A stretch of DNA of 6,016 bases from Thermodesulfobacteriota bacterium (lineage in GTDB: Bacteria > Desulfobacterota > QYQD01). The stretch lies in NCBI GenBank assembly GCA_030017815.1, contig JASEGX010000146.1:1-6016 (forward strand), read 5' to 3'. The notes beneath the pieces were generated by a model, which saw only the letters and a program-made list of their open reading frames with translations, had not been told where the DNA came from and made no database searches. Numbering within the stretch: the stretch's first letter is position 1; each line of letters opens with the position of its first letter. The translations under genes and the position numbers were made by a program. Positions 1-6,016 of the stretch are shown one piece after another.

Positions 1-45
1 GTGGTGCCGAAAGCCGAGATACAAAAACATTTGATACATAGTTGA
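1..45 (+). CDS. possible 3' end of an upstream gene (partial)
   Basis: Frame 1 is open from the window edge to a TGA at 43-45 and would encode the C-terminal tail VVPKAEIQKHLIHS. The stop lies 22 nt before the next start codon on the same strand, which is the spacing expected of an operon with the glgC genes. Fourteen residues are too few to identify a product, and an open stretch this short can occur by chance. I cannot say whether it belongs to glycogen metabolism. Confidence 0.3.
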   Translation: MVPKAEIQKHLIHS

Positions 46-54
46 GGAGAGCGT

Positions 55-60
55 AAGGAG
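55..60 (+). promoter_or_regulatory. ribosome binding site deciding the first glgC start
   Basis: AAGGAG lies 7 nt upstream of the ATG at 68, close to ideal spacing. An in-frame TTG at 65 would leave only 4 nt and is the poorer start, so the ATG at 68 is preferred. Confidence 0.7.
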
Positions 61-67
61 CATTTTG

Positions 68-1318
68 ATGCAGAAGATTTTGGCTATGATTCTGGCCGGC
101 GGCCGCGTGGACGAGCTAAATGTATTAACCTTCTACCGGCCTAAATCCGCTGTCCCTTTTGGCGGGCTCTATCGCGTCATCGACTGCCCCTTGAGCAATC
201 TTCGGTATTCAAACATCGAAAACGTGGGCATCCTTTCCCAGTATCGATCTTACTCCCTGATAAACCACATCGGCCAGGGAGCCTCCTGGGATATGGTGGG
301 CAGGCATCGCGGAGTTACCATGTTGCCCCCCTTTCAGGGGCATAAGGCCTCTGACTGGTACAAGGGAACGGCCGACGCAGTATTACAGAATCTGGATTTT
401 ATCGACTACCATAAGCCGGACCTGGTTATGATCCTGTCCGGCGACCATATTTATAGAATGGATTACCAAACTATGATTGCCTATCACCTTAAAAAAAGGG
501 CTGATCTTACGGCAGCCTTCGTAGCGGTAGAAACCAGAGAGGCCCCGCGTTTCGGCCTGGCCAGGATAGCAGATGAGGACAAAGCGGGCGGAAAAATCCT
601 ATTATATCAGGAAAAGCCGGCCAAACCGGCCTCAAATTGGGCCTCTATGACCATTTATTTGTTCCGGCCCGAGGTCCTGAGAGAAGTGCTGCAGGAAAAC
701 GCTAAAAGTGATTCACATGAGTTTGGCCGGGATATCATACCCGCCATGCTTGGGCGCTATAAGGTGTACGGGTACAAACATACAGGATACTGGAGCTATA
801 GCCGTAAGATCGAGGAATACTGGCAGGCTAATATGGATACGCTGGGCCGAAAGCCGAAGATCGTCCTCAGGGAATGGATGCTCAGGACCAATCTGGACCA
901 TCAGGCTATTTGTGACCGTCAACCCGCCGTCATCGGGAAAACGGCACGGATTAACAATTCCAGCTTTTACCACGGCTGCCGCATCGAAGGGCAGGTAGAA
1001 AATAGCGTGCTTTTCCCCGGCGTCAGGATAGCAAAAGGGGCTATCGTAAAAGACTCTGTATTATTTTTTGATACTACCGTGGAAGAAGGGGCCTTCCTGG
1101 AAAAGGTCATATCCGATGTCGATGTCGTGATCGGCGCGAATACGGTCATTGGCAAAAAAAACAGGGCGGCCGCGACTCAGGGCGGGATCACGGTCATCGG
1201 CCGTTCTACCCGGATACCGGCAGGCATGGCCATCGGACCAGGGTGCACTATCTATCCAGACCTCGGGCCTGAGCAGTTCACAAAGAAAGAAATCCCATCC
1301 GGTGAGGCCTTACAATGA
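68..1318 (+). CDS. glgC: GlgC-family ADP-glucose pyrophosphorylase subunit, probably regulatory/non-catalytic
   Basis: A 416-residue member of the glucose-1-phosphate adenylyltransferase family, which makes ADP-glucose from ATP and glucose-1-phosphate for cytoplasmic glycogen synthesis. Visible order: nucleotidyltransferase core (about 1-280), then a left-handed beta-helix of hexapeptide repeats (about 286-385) and a short tail. Family hallmarks present are AVPFGG (28-33), SDWYKGTADAV, SGDHIY with the metal-binding Asp126, and EKP with the sugar-phosphate Lys183. Two key positions are lost. The glycine-rich loop reads LAGGRVDELNVLT, with Glu16 where catalytic GlgC has Arg (Arg32 in E. coli). 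The motif YWRDVGT has become YWSYSRK (241-247), with Tyr244 replacing the second metal-binding Asp. The frame is intact and the rest is well conserved, so it is not decaying. By analogy with Firmicutes GlgD and plant large subunits I infer a modulatory subunit for the next gene's product, although automatic annotation would simply say glgC. Its TGA overlaps the next ATG. Confidence 0.9.
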   Translation: MQKILAMILAGGRVDELNVLTFYRPKSAVPFGGLYRVIDCPLSNLRYSNIENVGILSQYRSYSLINHIGQGASWDMVGRHRGVTMLPPFQGHKASDWYKGTADAVLQNLDFIDYHKPDLVMILSGDHIYRMDYQTMIAYHLKKRADLTAAFVAVETREAPRFGLARIADEDKAGGKILLYQEKPAKPASNWASMTIYLFRPEVLREVLQENAKSDSHEFGRDIIPAMLGRYKVYGYKHTGYWSYSRKIEEYWQANMDTLGRKPKIVLREWMLRTNLDHQAICDRQPAVIGKTARINNSSFYHGCRIEGQVENSVLFPGVRIAKGAIVKDSVLFFDTTVEEGAFLEKVISDVDVVIGANTVIGKKNRAAATQGGITVIGRSTRIPAGMAIGPGCTIYPDLGPEQFTKKEIPSGEALQ

Positions 1319-2580
1319 ATGAAGCGCTTGTCATGCTGCTGGCCGGCGGCGTAGGAAGCCGCCTCAATATTATGGTGGAAGCCCGCGCCAAGCCTGCGGT
1401 ACCATTCGGCGGGATTTACCGCATCATAGACTTTACGCTCAGCAATGTGATGAATTCCGGCATTAATAACGTGGCCGTTCTCACCCAGTATAAGCCCCTG
1501 TCCCTTATGGAGCACATCGGCACCGGCGCTCCGTGGGACTTTATCGGCCGCGGCCGCGGGGCCAAGATACTCCCCCCGCGCACCGGCCAGAAGGATTCTG
1601 ACTGGTACAAAGGCACAGCCGATGCCATGCGTCAGAATATAGATTATATCAATTCTCATCCCTCGCGGGAGGTCTTAGTCCTCTCCGGCGACCATATCTA
1701 CTACATGAATTATCGTCCTATGATCCAGTTTCACCGCAAAAAGAGAGCGGATATGACCATCGCCATGATGACCGTCCCTATGGACCAGATAAGACACTTT
1801 GGCACGGCCCTCACAGACCAGAAGGGACGCATAATGGAATGGGAAGAAAAGCCGGAAATACCCAGAACCAACCTGGCCTCTATGGGCATTTATGTCTTCA
1901 AGACCTCATATCTTCTCTCTATATTGCAAAAAACAGGAGAACATGACTTTGGTAAACATATTATACCCATGGCCATCAACAAAGATGCGGTCTACGCCTA
2001 TCCCTTTCAGGGATACTGGCGCGACGTGGGAACCCTCGATGCCTACTGGAAGGCGAATATGGATCTCCTCAATCCATTGAGCGGGCTTAGCCCTGAGGCC
2101 TGGGGAGTCAGGCCAAACCTGGAAGAAGCCGGTTTAATGTCTGACTGGCCGCCGGCCAATATCCTGCCCGGGGCGAAGGTCTCCAATTCGGTTATATCTG
2201 CCGGCTGCGTCATCGAAGGGACAGTCGAACACTCTGTCCTGTCACCGGGCGTCTACGTGGCAAGGGGAGCTAAAGTAAAAGACTCGGTGATCATGCACGA
2301 ATGTCAGATTATGGCTGGTAGCCGTATAGCAATGGCTATCCTGGATAAGAAAGTAAAGATGGGAAAAAATGTTATCGTCGGGTCTGGCCCCAAAGACACA
2401 CCTAATCAGGAGTTCCCCGAACAACTGTTTACCGGGCTGACCATTATCGGCAAAAAAACTGCATTACCCGCAGGTGTCTGCATAGGACCGAACAGTATTG
2501 TCTACCCGGGGTGCGGCGAGGCTGATTTTGGTCAGAAAGAGGTCTCGCCCGGTTCAGTAATCCGGCCGCTTACGCCATAG
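1315..2580 (+). CDS. glgC: glucose-1-phosphate adenylyltransferase (catalytic GlgC)
   Basis: A 421-residue ADP-glucose pyrophosphorylase, close to the usual bacterial length of about 400-430. The nucleotide loop is canonical, LAGGVGSRL with Arg16, followed by RAKPAVPFGG with Lys26; these match the E. coli Arg32 and Lys42 pair needed for catalysis. Further motifs are DWYKGTADAM, SGDHIY with Asp126, EEKP with Lys179, LASMGIYVF, and YWRDVGTLDAYWKANMDL (234-251) with the second metal-binding Asp237. A hexapeptide-repeat beta-helix, the usual oligomerisation and allosteric module, runs from about 279 to 370. A small oddity is IMV in place of the common LT after the loop. The ATG overlaps the previous stop as ATGA, with GGTGAGG a few bases upstream, so translation is probably coupled and the two subunits made in similar amounts. 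The C-termini of both copies also align (IYPDLG.../VYPGCG...), pointing to an old tandem duplication followed by division of labour. Confidence 0.95.
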   Translation: MNEALVMLLAGGVGSRLNIMVEARAKPAVPFGGIYRIIDFTLSNVMNSGINNVAVLTQYKPLSLMEHIGTGAPWDFIGRGRGAKILPPRTGQKDSDWYKGTADAMRQNIDYINSHPSREVLVLSGDHIYYMNYRPMIQFHRKKRADMTIAMMTVPMDQIRHFGTALTDQKGRIMEWEEKPEIPRTNLASMGIYVFKTSYLLSILQKTGEHDFGKHIIPMAINKDAVYAYPFQGYWRDVGTLDAYWKANMDLLNPLSGLSPEAWGVRPNLEEAGLMSDWPPANILPGAKVSNSVISAGCVIEGTVEHSVLSPGVYVARGAKVKDSVIMHECQIMAGSRIAMAILDKKVKMGKNVIVGSGPKDTPNQEFPEQLFTGLTIIGKKTALPAGVCIGPNSIVYPGCGEADFGQKEVSPGSVIRPLTP

Positions 2581-3060
2581 GACTCCGCCGTTTTCCCCCT
2601 GGTATTTTTCGACCATACCTGCCGTCTCCATCTCGCCCAGGAGGTACGTCAATCTTTCTCCGGCGCATCTTATCTTTTCCCGTAGTTTGTCCTGATCGAG
2701 GAAATTCTCTGCATCAAGATGGGACAGGACTAATGCCGAGAGTGCCTTACATTCCTGCGCGAGGGCGTAAAGATCGGCAAGGGTTTTTATTTGGTTAGCG
2801 ACGAAACGGTCGGTCAGGTGACCGCCGTAGCCGCCCTGCCCGCCTAAGTCGCGCAGCCGCATCCACGCCTCCCGGGACTGGAGCGCACTTTTCTCGGCCT
2901 GATCATAGACGGCCTGGCGCAGATAGCTCATAGCCTCTATATGATGGTGGGTCGCCTCTTTCTCCAGTGCGGATAATCCCGCCGATGGGACCTTCGCCGC
3001 CATGTTGCGGTCGGAAGCAGGCCTAACCATCCTTAACAAAAAACCAAACATTCCCCACAT
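2554..3060 (-). CDS. hypothetical helical protein, possible C-terminal winged helix
   Basis: A 168-residue protein I do not recognise. After a short hydrophobic start (WGMFGFLLRMV) it is mostly amphipathic helix, with a His-rich spot THHHIEAM near 38-44, a glycine-rich break GGQGGYGG (73-80), and a C-terminal block from about 122 (REKIRCAGERLTYLL, EMETAGMVEKY, GGVLWRKR). That block resembles the recognition helix and wing of a winged-helix fold, so a DNA-binding or regulatory role is possible but unproven. Support for a real gene: no competing long frame, codon choice like its neighbours, and a start facing the divergent kinase gene. The ATG at 3060 has only a weak AGGT site; starts at residues 4, 11 or 20 are possible. 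Its TGA lies 27 bp inside the 3' end of glgC, leaving no space for a terminator between the convergent genes. Confidence 0.7.
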   Translation of the reverse strand: MWGMFGFLLRMVRPASDRNMAAKVPSAGLSALEKEATHHHIEAMSYLRQAVYDQAEKSALQSREAWMRLRDLGGQGGYGGHLTDRFVANQIKTLADLYALAQECKALSALVLSHLDAENFLDQDKLREKIRCAGERLTYLLGEMETAGMVEKYQGENGGVLWRKRPDY

Positions 3061-3068
3061 GCTACCTA

Positions 3069-3098
3069 TAGATAACCTTAAATTGTGCCGGCGGTCAA
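3069..3098 (-). promoter_or_regulatory. weak sigma70-like promoter for the minus-strand gene
   Basis: On the minus strand TTGACC (3098-3093) is followed after 18 nt by TATCTA (3074-3069). The -35 box is good and the -10 box poor (3 of 6 matches). The implied leader to the ATG at 3060 would be only a few bases, so either translation starts further in or this match is accidental. Confidence 0.2.
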
Positions 3099-3158
3099 TA
3101 TCTTATCAGATCAGGACCTTCCCCCCATGTTTATGGAAGCCATTATTCCTGAGCGTAA

Positions 3159-3248
3159 CTTGCTGGAGCAGTGGGGCACCCTTCGAGGACGAGCAGGAAG
3201 GGGCAACCCTTCCCCACCTGCGAGTCCCGAAAGGGTCACTCGCGCAAG
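3159..3248 (+). ncRNA. candidate structured RNA / kinase-gene leader, family unknown
   Basis: This GC-rich stretch folds by eye into a three-way junction. Closing stem: CTTGC 3159-3163 with GCAAG 3244-3248. Second stem: 3168-3174 with 3214-3221 around one bulged C. It encloses hairpin A, a perfect 7-bp stem 3196-3202/3207-3213 with a GCAA loop. Hairpin B is GCGAGT 3220-3225 with ACTCGC 3238-3243, continued by CCC/GGG around a GAAA loop, with two bulged bases at 3236-3237. Bases 3220-3221 can join either stem. Both loops are GNRA only when read on the + strand, which favours transcription toward the kinase gene starting 58 nt later. I compared it with the c-di-GMP-I, hammerhead, twister and group II domain V consensus sequences I remember and found no convincing match. 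A chance fold in GC-rich DNA remains possible. Confidence 0.4.
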
Positions 3249-3305
3249 CCGTGAAGCGAAAGTCCTATTACGATTTTTCTTGTAAATCCCGGCCGGGGTT
3301 GCTAT

Positions 3306-5123
3306 ATGTATAAATCTTGCAGAATCAAGCAGTTGAGGCCATCGGCAAACGTGTCATCCGTGGAAAGAGAATTAAAACAAGCCCTTTTTGAGAGAAACAT
3401 ACTCGGCCAGATCAGTCGCGATCTTTACTCGGCCAGCACCCAGGACGAGGTGCTCGATGCAGCCTACCGGAGCGTGGAAAAACTTGGAAGGGAGGTAAGC
3501 AATATATGCATGTTTACCGCAGACGGCCGTTATATACAACTGGTTCGCGTGGGCATCGAATCCGGATTGGCTAAGAATATAGAAAAAATCGCCCGGCGTG
3601 TCATACCGGGCATTTCCCTCCTCGGTTATAAGATACCCCTCTATGAAGAAAGCATCTACAAAAAGATGCGGGATACAGGGAAACCCATTGCTACCGGGAA
3701 CATCGTTATGCAGGATAAAGATAGTGTTATCAGAACCACTGTAGAACGAATAGCCATGGATTATACCTCTCCCGGCAGTCCCCTGCGTCTCCTTATCAAG
3801 ACACTCGTCGTTCCCATGCTCCCCTATAAGTCGGTAATAGATATGCCCATTGTGGCGGAAAATAGGGTGGCAGGGGCCATAGCCCTGACCAGTGACACAG
3901 ACCTCACGGAAAATGATCTGGAGCTGCTGAGGACTCTGGCCCTGATGGCCGGAAGCGCCCTGGAGCGGGTCCGTCTTCTGGAAAAATGGGAAGATCACCT
4001 GGTGCAACTGGAAAAATCAGAGGCCAAATATCGAAGCCTGTTTGAAGCGGCCAAGGATATGATCTTCATCGCCGATCTAAGCGGTAAGCTTATTGATGAC
4101 AATCCTTCGGCCTGCCACTGCCTTGGTTTTAGTCCCAAAAGACTCCGGGATCAGTTTATGCAAAATATCTATGCGAACGAGGCGGACTGGACAAACATGA
4201 TGCGGGCAATCGAGGCCAGAGGCTCTCAGACGATAGAGATAAGTTTCAGAAGAAAGGACGGTACTACCCTGCCGGTAGAAGTAAACGGGACCGTCTCCTC
4301 TCAGGCAGGCAGTAAAGTGGTACAGATCATAGCCAGAGACCTTACCGAAAAAAAGGAGGCGGAATACGAACTCAAGAAGACGAATGCCCAACTGATCCAG
4401 TCGGCCAAACTGGCTTCTATCGGAGAACTGGCCGCCGGCGTAGCCCACGAACTCAATCAGCCTTTGACAGTTATTAAGGGCTTTGCCCAATCCTTACTGC
4501 GGAAAACCAACCAAGAAATTCTAAATAAAGAATTATTACAGGAAGTACTCCCGGTCGTCGAGAAAAATGCCATGCGCATGGGAGAGATTATAGACCATCT
4601 ACGCACCTTCTCACGTCTGCCCCATACGAAGATGGAAGCGATAAACATTAACCATGTTATAGAAAACGCCCTGCTCCTTATGGGGAGGCAGCTCGAGCTG
4701 TATGGCATAATGGTAATTAAGGACTATAGTTCGCAAGGCCTATTCTGTCGTGGCCATTCCGGGCAACTGGAGCAGGTAGTCTTAAACCTTCTGAGTAATG
4801 CCAAAGACTCCCTGATGGAACGGGAAGCGTCCCTGAAAGGGTCGGAGAGAGCAAGAGACTACAAAAAAATATTGACCATAAAGACTGAAGCAGGCGATAA
4901 CAGCCATGTAATCCTTAGCGTAAGAGACAACGGCATAGGCATCGCCCCGGAAAACCTGGATAAGGTTTTTGACCCATTTTTTACTACCAAGGAGGCAGGC
5001 AAAGGCACCGGCCTCGGCCTTTCCGTAAGTTACAACATAATCGAGGAACACAAAGGCGATATCGAAATAATTTCCAGCCAGGGGGAAGGCGCCGAAGTAA
5101 AGGTAATATTGCCCGCTTGTTAA
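3306..5123 (+). CDS. soluble GAF-PAS sensor histidine kinase
   Basis: A 605-residue histidine kinase with no transmembrane segment or signal peptide, so a cytoplasmic sensor. Order: N-terminal helix (17-45), GAF-like domain (about 45-222) ending in the usual long helix, PAS domain (about 242-345, from YRSLFEAAKDMIF to DLTEKKEAE), then HisKA with the phosphoacceptor His381 in AHELNQPLT. The HATPase domain has an N box with Asn494/Asn498 (NLLSNAKDSL), a G1 box DNGIGI at 541-546, an F box DPFFTTK at 556-562 and a G2 box GKGTGLGL at 565-572. The arrangement is that of NtrB-like kinases. It has no receiver domain, so it needs a partner; the next gene begins with one. The ATG at 3306 is preceded only by GGGG 7 nt upstream; GTG codons at 3351 and 3360 are alternative starts. 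The GAF domain is long and its ligand cannot be read from sequence. Confidence 0.93.
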   Translation: MYKSCRIKQLRPSANVSSVERELKQALFERNILGQISRDLYSASTQDEVLDAAYRSVEKLGREVSNICMFTADGRYIQLVRVGIESGLAKNIEKIARRVIPGISLLGYKIPLYEESIYKKMRDTGKPIATGNIVMQDKDSVIRTTVERIAMDYTSPGSPLRLLIKTLVVPMLPYKSVIDMPIVAENRVAGAIALTSDTDLTENDLELLRTLALMAGSALERVRLLEKWEDHLVQLEKSEAKYRSLFEAAKDMIFIADLSGKLIDDNPSACHCLGFSPKRLRDQFMQNIYANEADWTNMMRAIEARGSQTIEISFRRKDGTTLPVEVNGTVSSQAGSKVVQIIARDLTEKKEAEYELKKTNAQLIQSAKLASIGELAAGVAHELNQPLTVIKGFAQSLLRKTNQEILNKELLQEVLPVVEKNAMRMGEIIDHLRTFSRLPHTKMEAININHVIENALLLMGRQLELYGIMVIKDYSSQGLFCRGHSGQLEQVVLNLLSNAKDSLMEREASLKGSERARDYKKILTIKTEAGDNSHVILSVRDNGIGIAPENLDKVFDPFFTTKEAGKGTGLGLSVSYNIIEEHKGDIEIISSQGEGAEVKVILPAC

Positions 5124-5137
5124 CCGGTTATTTTAAT

Positions 5138-5150
5138 TATAGTGAACGAC
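5138..5150 (+). repeat. left terminal inverted repeat of the MITE
   Basis: TATAGTGAACGAC, including the outer TA taken as target duplication. It pairs without mismatch with the right end, and the match stops on both sides of these 13 bases. Confidence 0.8.
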
Positions 5151-5161
5151 CTCGAAAAGTA

Positions 5162-5225
5162 GTCATTGCGAGGAGCAAAGCGACGTGGCAATCCCATGAG
5201 ATTGCTTCACTTCGTTCGCAATGAC
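5162..5225. repeat. REP-like imperfect palindrome (ATTGCGAGG type) inside the MITE
   Basis: A 64-nt hairpin. The base is GTCATTGCGA (5162-5171) with TCGCAATGAC (5216-5225). The middle is AAGCGA (5178-5183) with TCACTT (5207-5212), one mismatch. The tip is GCAATC (5188-5193) with GATTGC (5200-5205) around a 6-nt loop. The sequence belongs to a dispersed palindrome type I recognise from many bacterial genomes, whose spurious translation gives CHCERSEAIS-like peptides, as the minus strand does here. As RNA it would form a strong hairpin between the two signalling genes and could reduce read-through or stabilise the upstream message. Confidence 0.8.
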
Positions 5226-5250
5226 AACTGGTGGATGGCAACTTATTTAA

Positions 5251-5263
5251 GTCGTTCACTATA
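5251..5263 (-). repeat. right terminal inverted repeat of the MITE
   Basis: GTCGTTCACTATA, the exact reverse complement of the left end. It abuts the short leader of the next gene, whose ATG lies 20 nt downstream. Confidence 0.8.
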
Positions 5264-5283
5264 GAAAGGTTTAAAAACAGGTC

Positions 5284-6016
5284 ATGAACGGAAAAATCTT
5301 GGTAGTTGATGATGAAGCCGATATCCGGCTGCTTCTGCGCATGGAACTCGAGGAAAGAGGATTCACTGTCCCGGAGGCTGGGGATGGTCCGGAGGGGATA
5401 GAGAGGTTCAAAGCCGAACATCCCGATCTGGTAATCGCCGATCTCAGGATGCCCGGGATGGACGGCCTGGCCATGATCCGGGAGATGAGAAAATTAGACG
5501 ACATGGCCCAGTTTATAATACTGACCGGGTATGCCTCTATTGAGTCCGTTTTACAATGTATACATCAGAACTTAGTTTATGATTACCTGGTAAAGCCTTT
5601 GTCAAACATAGAGGATTTTATCTATACGGTGCAAAGGGCCATAGAGAAGAGACGGCTCATCATGGAAAAAAATAATTATTTAGAGGCCCTGAAACAGACG
5701 AATAAAAAGCTGGAAAAAACCAGGGCAGAACTTGAAGAAAAAGCGGCTGCTACGGGAAATGCCTACCGGCAATTGAAAGAAACACAAGAGATGCTAATTC
5801 GTTCCGAGAAACTTTCGGCTATAGGGGAACTGGTATCTGCGGTTGCCCACGAGATTAACAATCCCCTTACTTCTATCTTAGGGTATGCCCAGCTTTTATC
5901 CCAAATAACCGATCCGGGTAAGATTAAAGGCGGCCTTCGGATAATCGAAAAAGAGGCCTTACGCACGGCCAAAATAGTTAAAAATATGCTGGCCTTCACT
6001 AGTAACGGAATTTTCC
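5284..6016 (+). CDS. receiver-domain histidine kinase (REC - coiled coil - HisKA), 3' end outside window
   Basis: An open frame of 244 codons running off the window, encoding an N-terminal receiver domain joined to a kinase. Receiver landmarks: acidic pocket Asp9-Asp10, phosphoacceptor Asp53 in IADLRMPGMDG, switch Thr81 in ILTGYAS, and Lys104 in YLVKP. Residues about 118-172 are charged and heptad-like, a signalling coiled coil. HisKA follows, with His189 in AVAHEINNPLT; the ATPase domain should lie beyond the edge. The HisKA segment resembles that of the preceding kinase (SEKLSAIGELVSAVAHE against SAKLASIGELAAGVAHE). The family is cytoplasmic and commonly takes phosphate from another kinase on its receiver, so the upstream protein is the likely partner, by inference. 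The start MNGKILVVDDE fits the expected receiver N-terminus. The ribosome site is poor: AGG lies only 2 nt from the ATG and GAAAGG 14 nt away. Confidence 0.92.
   Translation, partial: MNGKILVVDDEADIRLLLRMELEERGFTVPEAGDGPEGIERFKAEHPDLVIADLRMPGMDGLAMIREMRKLDDMAQFIILTGYASIESVLQCIHQNLVYDYLVKPLSNIEDFIYTVQRAIEKRRLIMEKNNYLEALKQTNKKLEKTRAELEEKAAATGNAYRQLKETQEMLIRSEKLSAIGELVSAVAHEINNPLTSILGYAQLLSQITDPGKIKGGLRIIEKEALRTAKIVKNMLAFTSNGIF

Larger units (their letters stand above)
5138..5263. mobile_element. 126-bp MITE with perfect 13-bp terminal inverted repeats and TA target duplication
   Basis: TATAGTGAACGAC at 5138-5150 is the exact reverse complement of GTCGTTCACTATA at 5251-5263. The outermost TA on each side reads as a target-site duplication, leaving 11-bp inverted repeats, the pattern of IS630/Tc1-mariner transposons. 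The interior is about 100 bp with no coding capacity, so it could move only with a transposase supplied elsewhere. It fills most of the gap between two signalling genes and ends 20 nt before the next ATG. Excision to a single TA would leave a 36-bp gap. The family assignment is inferred from the TA duplication; no transposase gene is in the window. Confidence 0.75.

Noticed and set aside
1252..1659. 135-codon minus-strand frame across the junction of the two glgC genes
   Set aside because: Antisense to strongly conserved GlgC motifs in both genes and without recognisable protein features.
3085..3285. GTG-started 66-codon frame and overlapping 103-codon frame (3002-3313) on the + strand before the kinase gene
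   Set aside because: Low-complexity Arg/Pro/Ser-rich translation across the hairpin-rich segment, no clear ribosome site, and the longer frame overlaps both neighbouring genes. Neither looks like a protein.
3159..3290. Match to a c-di-GMP-I riboswitch, hammerhead, twister or group II intron domain V (CGCAAGCC, GCGAAAGTC, AGCCGTG pieces)
   Set aside because: Only short pieces resemble these. The conserved cores I know (for example GGCAAACC with ACGCAAAGCC, CTGANGA, or a complete AGC-based domain V stem) are missing.
3372..4007. 211-codon minus-strand frame inside the kinase gene
   Set aside because: Antisense shadow of the GAF-coding region; the + strand has clear domain motifs throughout.
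5121..5134. TAACCGGTTA followed by TTTT as an intrinsic terminator after the kinase
   Set aside because: It is a perfect 10-bp palindrome without room for a loop, and includes the stop codon; it cannot form a usual terminator hairpin.
5187..5206. TGGCA...TTGCT resembling a sigma54 promoter inside the palindrome
   Set aside because: The spacing between GG and GC is 15 nt instead of 10, and both halves are explained by the tip stem of the hairpin.
5137..5421. Minus-strand 94-codon frame containing CHCERSEAIS
   Set aside because: This peptide is the well-known spurious translation of the ATTGCGAGG palindrome; the rest is the antisense of the receiver domain.

Overview
The window looks like chromosomal DNA of a free-living Gram-negative bacterium of roughly 50% GC. 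The closest feel is Desulfobacterota/deltaproteobacterial: two non-identical GlgC paralogues in tandem, soluble GAF/PAS histidine kinases, and an ATTGCGAGG-type palindromic repeat. This placement is inferred from gene style only; no rRNA or marker gene is present.

Left part (1-2580, + strand): the last codons of a possible upstream gene are followed by two translationally coupled genes of the ADP-glucose pyrophosphorylase (GlgC) family. The second copy keeps the residues needed for catalysis. The first has lost two of them while keeping the fold, so the pair is best read as a regulatory plus a catalytic subunit of a hetero-oligomeric enzyme for the first committed step of glycogen synthesis.

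Middle (2554-3305): a small unrecognised helical protein on the minus strand runs convergently into the end of the second glgC and overlaps it by 27 bp. It is divergent from the kinase gene that follows. The 245-bp divergent gap contains a compact GC-rich segment (about 3159-3248) that can fold as a three-way junction with two GNRA-capped hairpins on the + strand. It is a candidate leader or non-coding RNA that I could not assign to a known family.

Right part (3306-6016, + strand): a soluble GAF-PAS-HisKA-HATPase sensor kinase is followed by a second signalling gene that starts with a receiver domain and continues through a coiled coil into a HisKA domain; it is cut by the window end. Between them sits a 126-bp non-autonomous element with 13-bp perfect terminal inverted repeats and TA target duplications (IS630/Tc1-mariner style), carrying an internal 64-bp REP-like palindrome. 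Removing it leaves a gap of about 36 bp, so the two signalling genes were probably one operon before the insertion.
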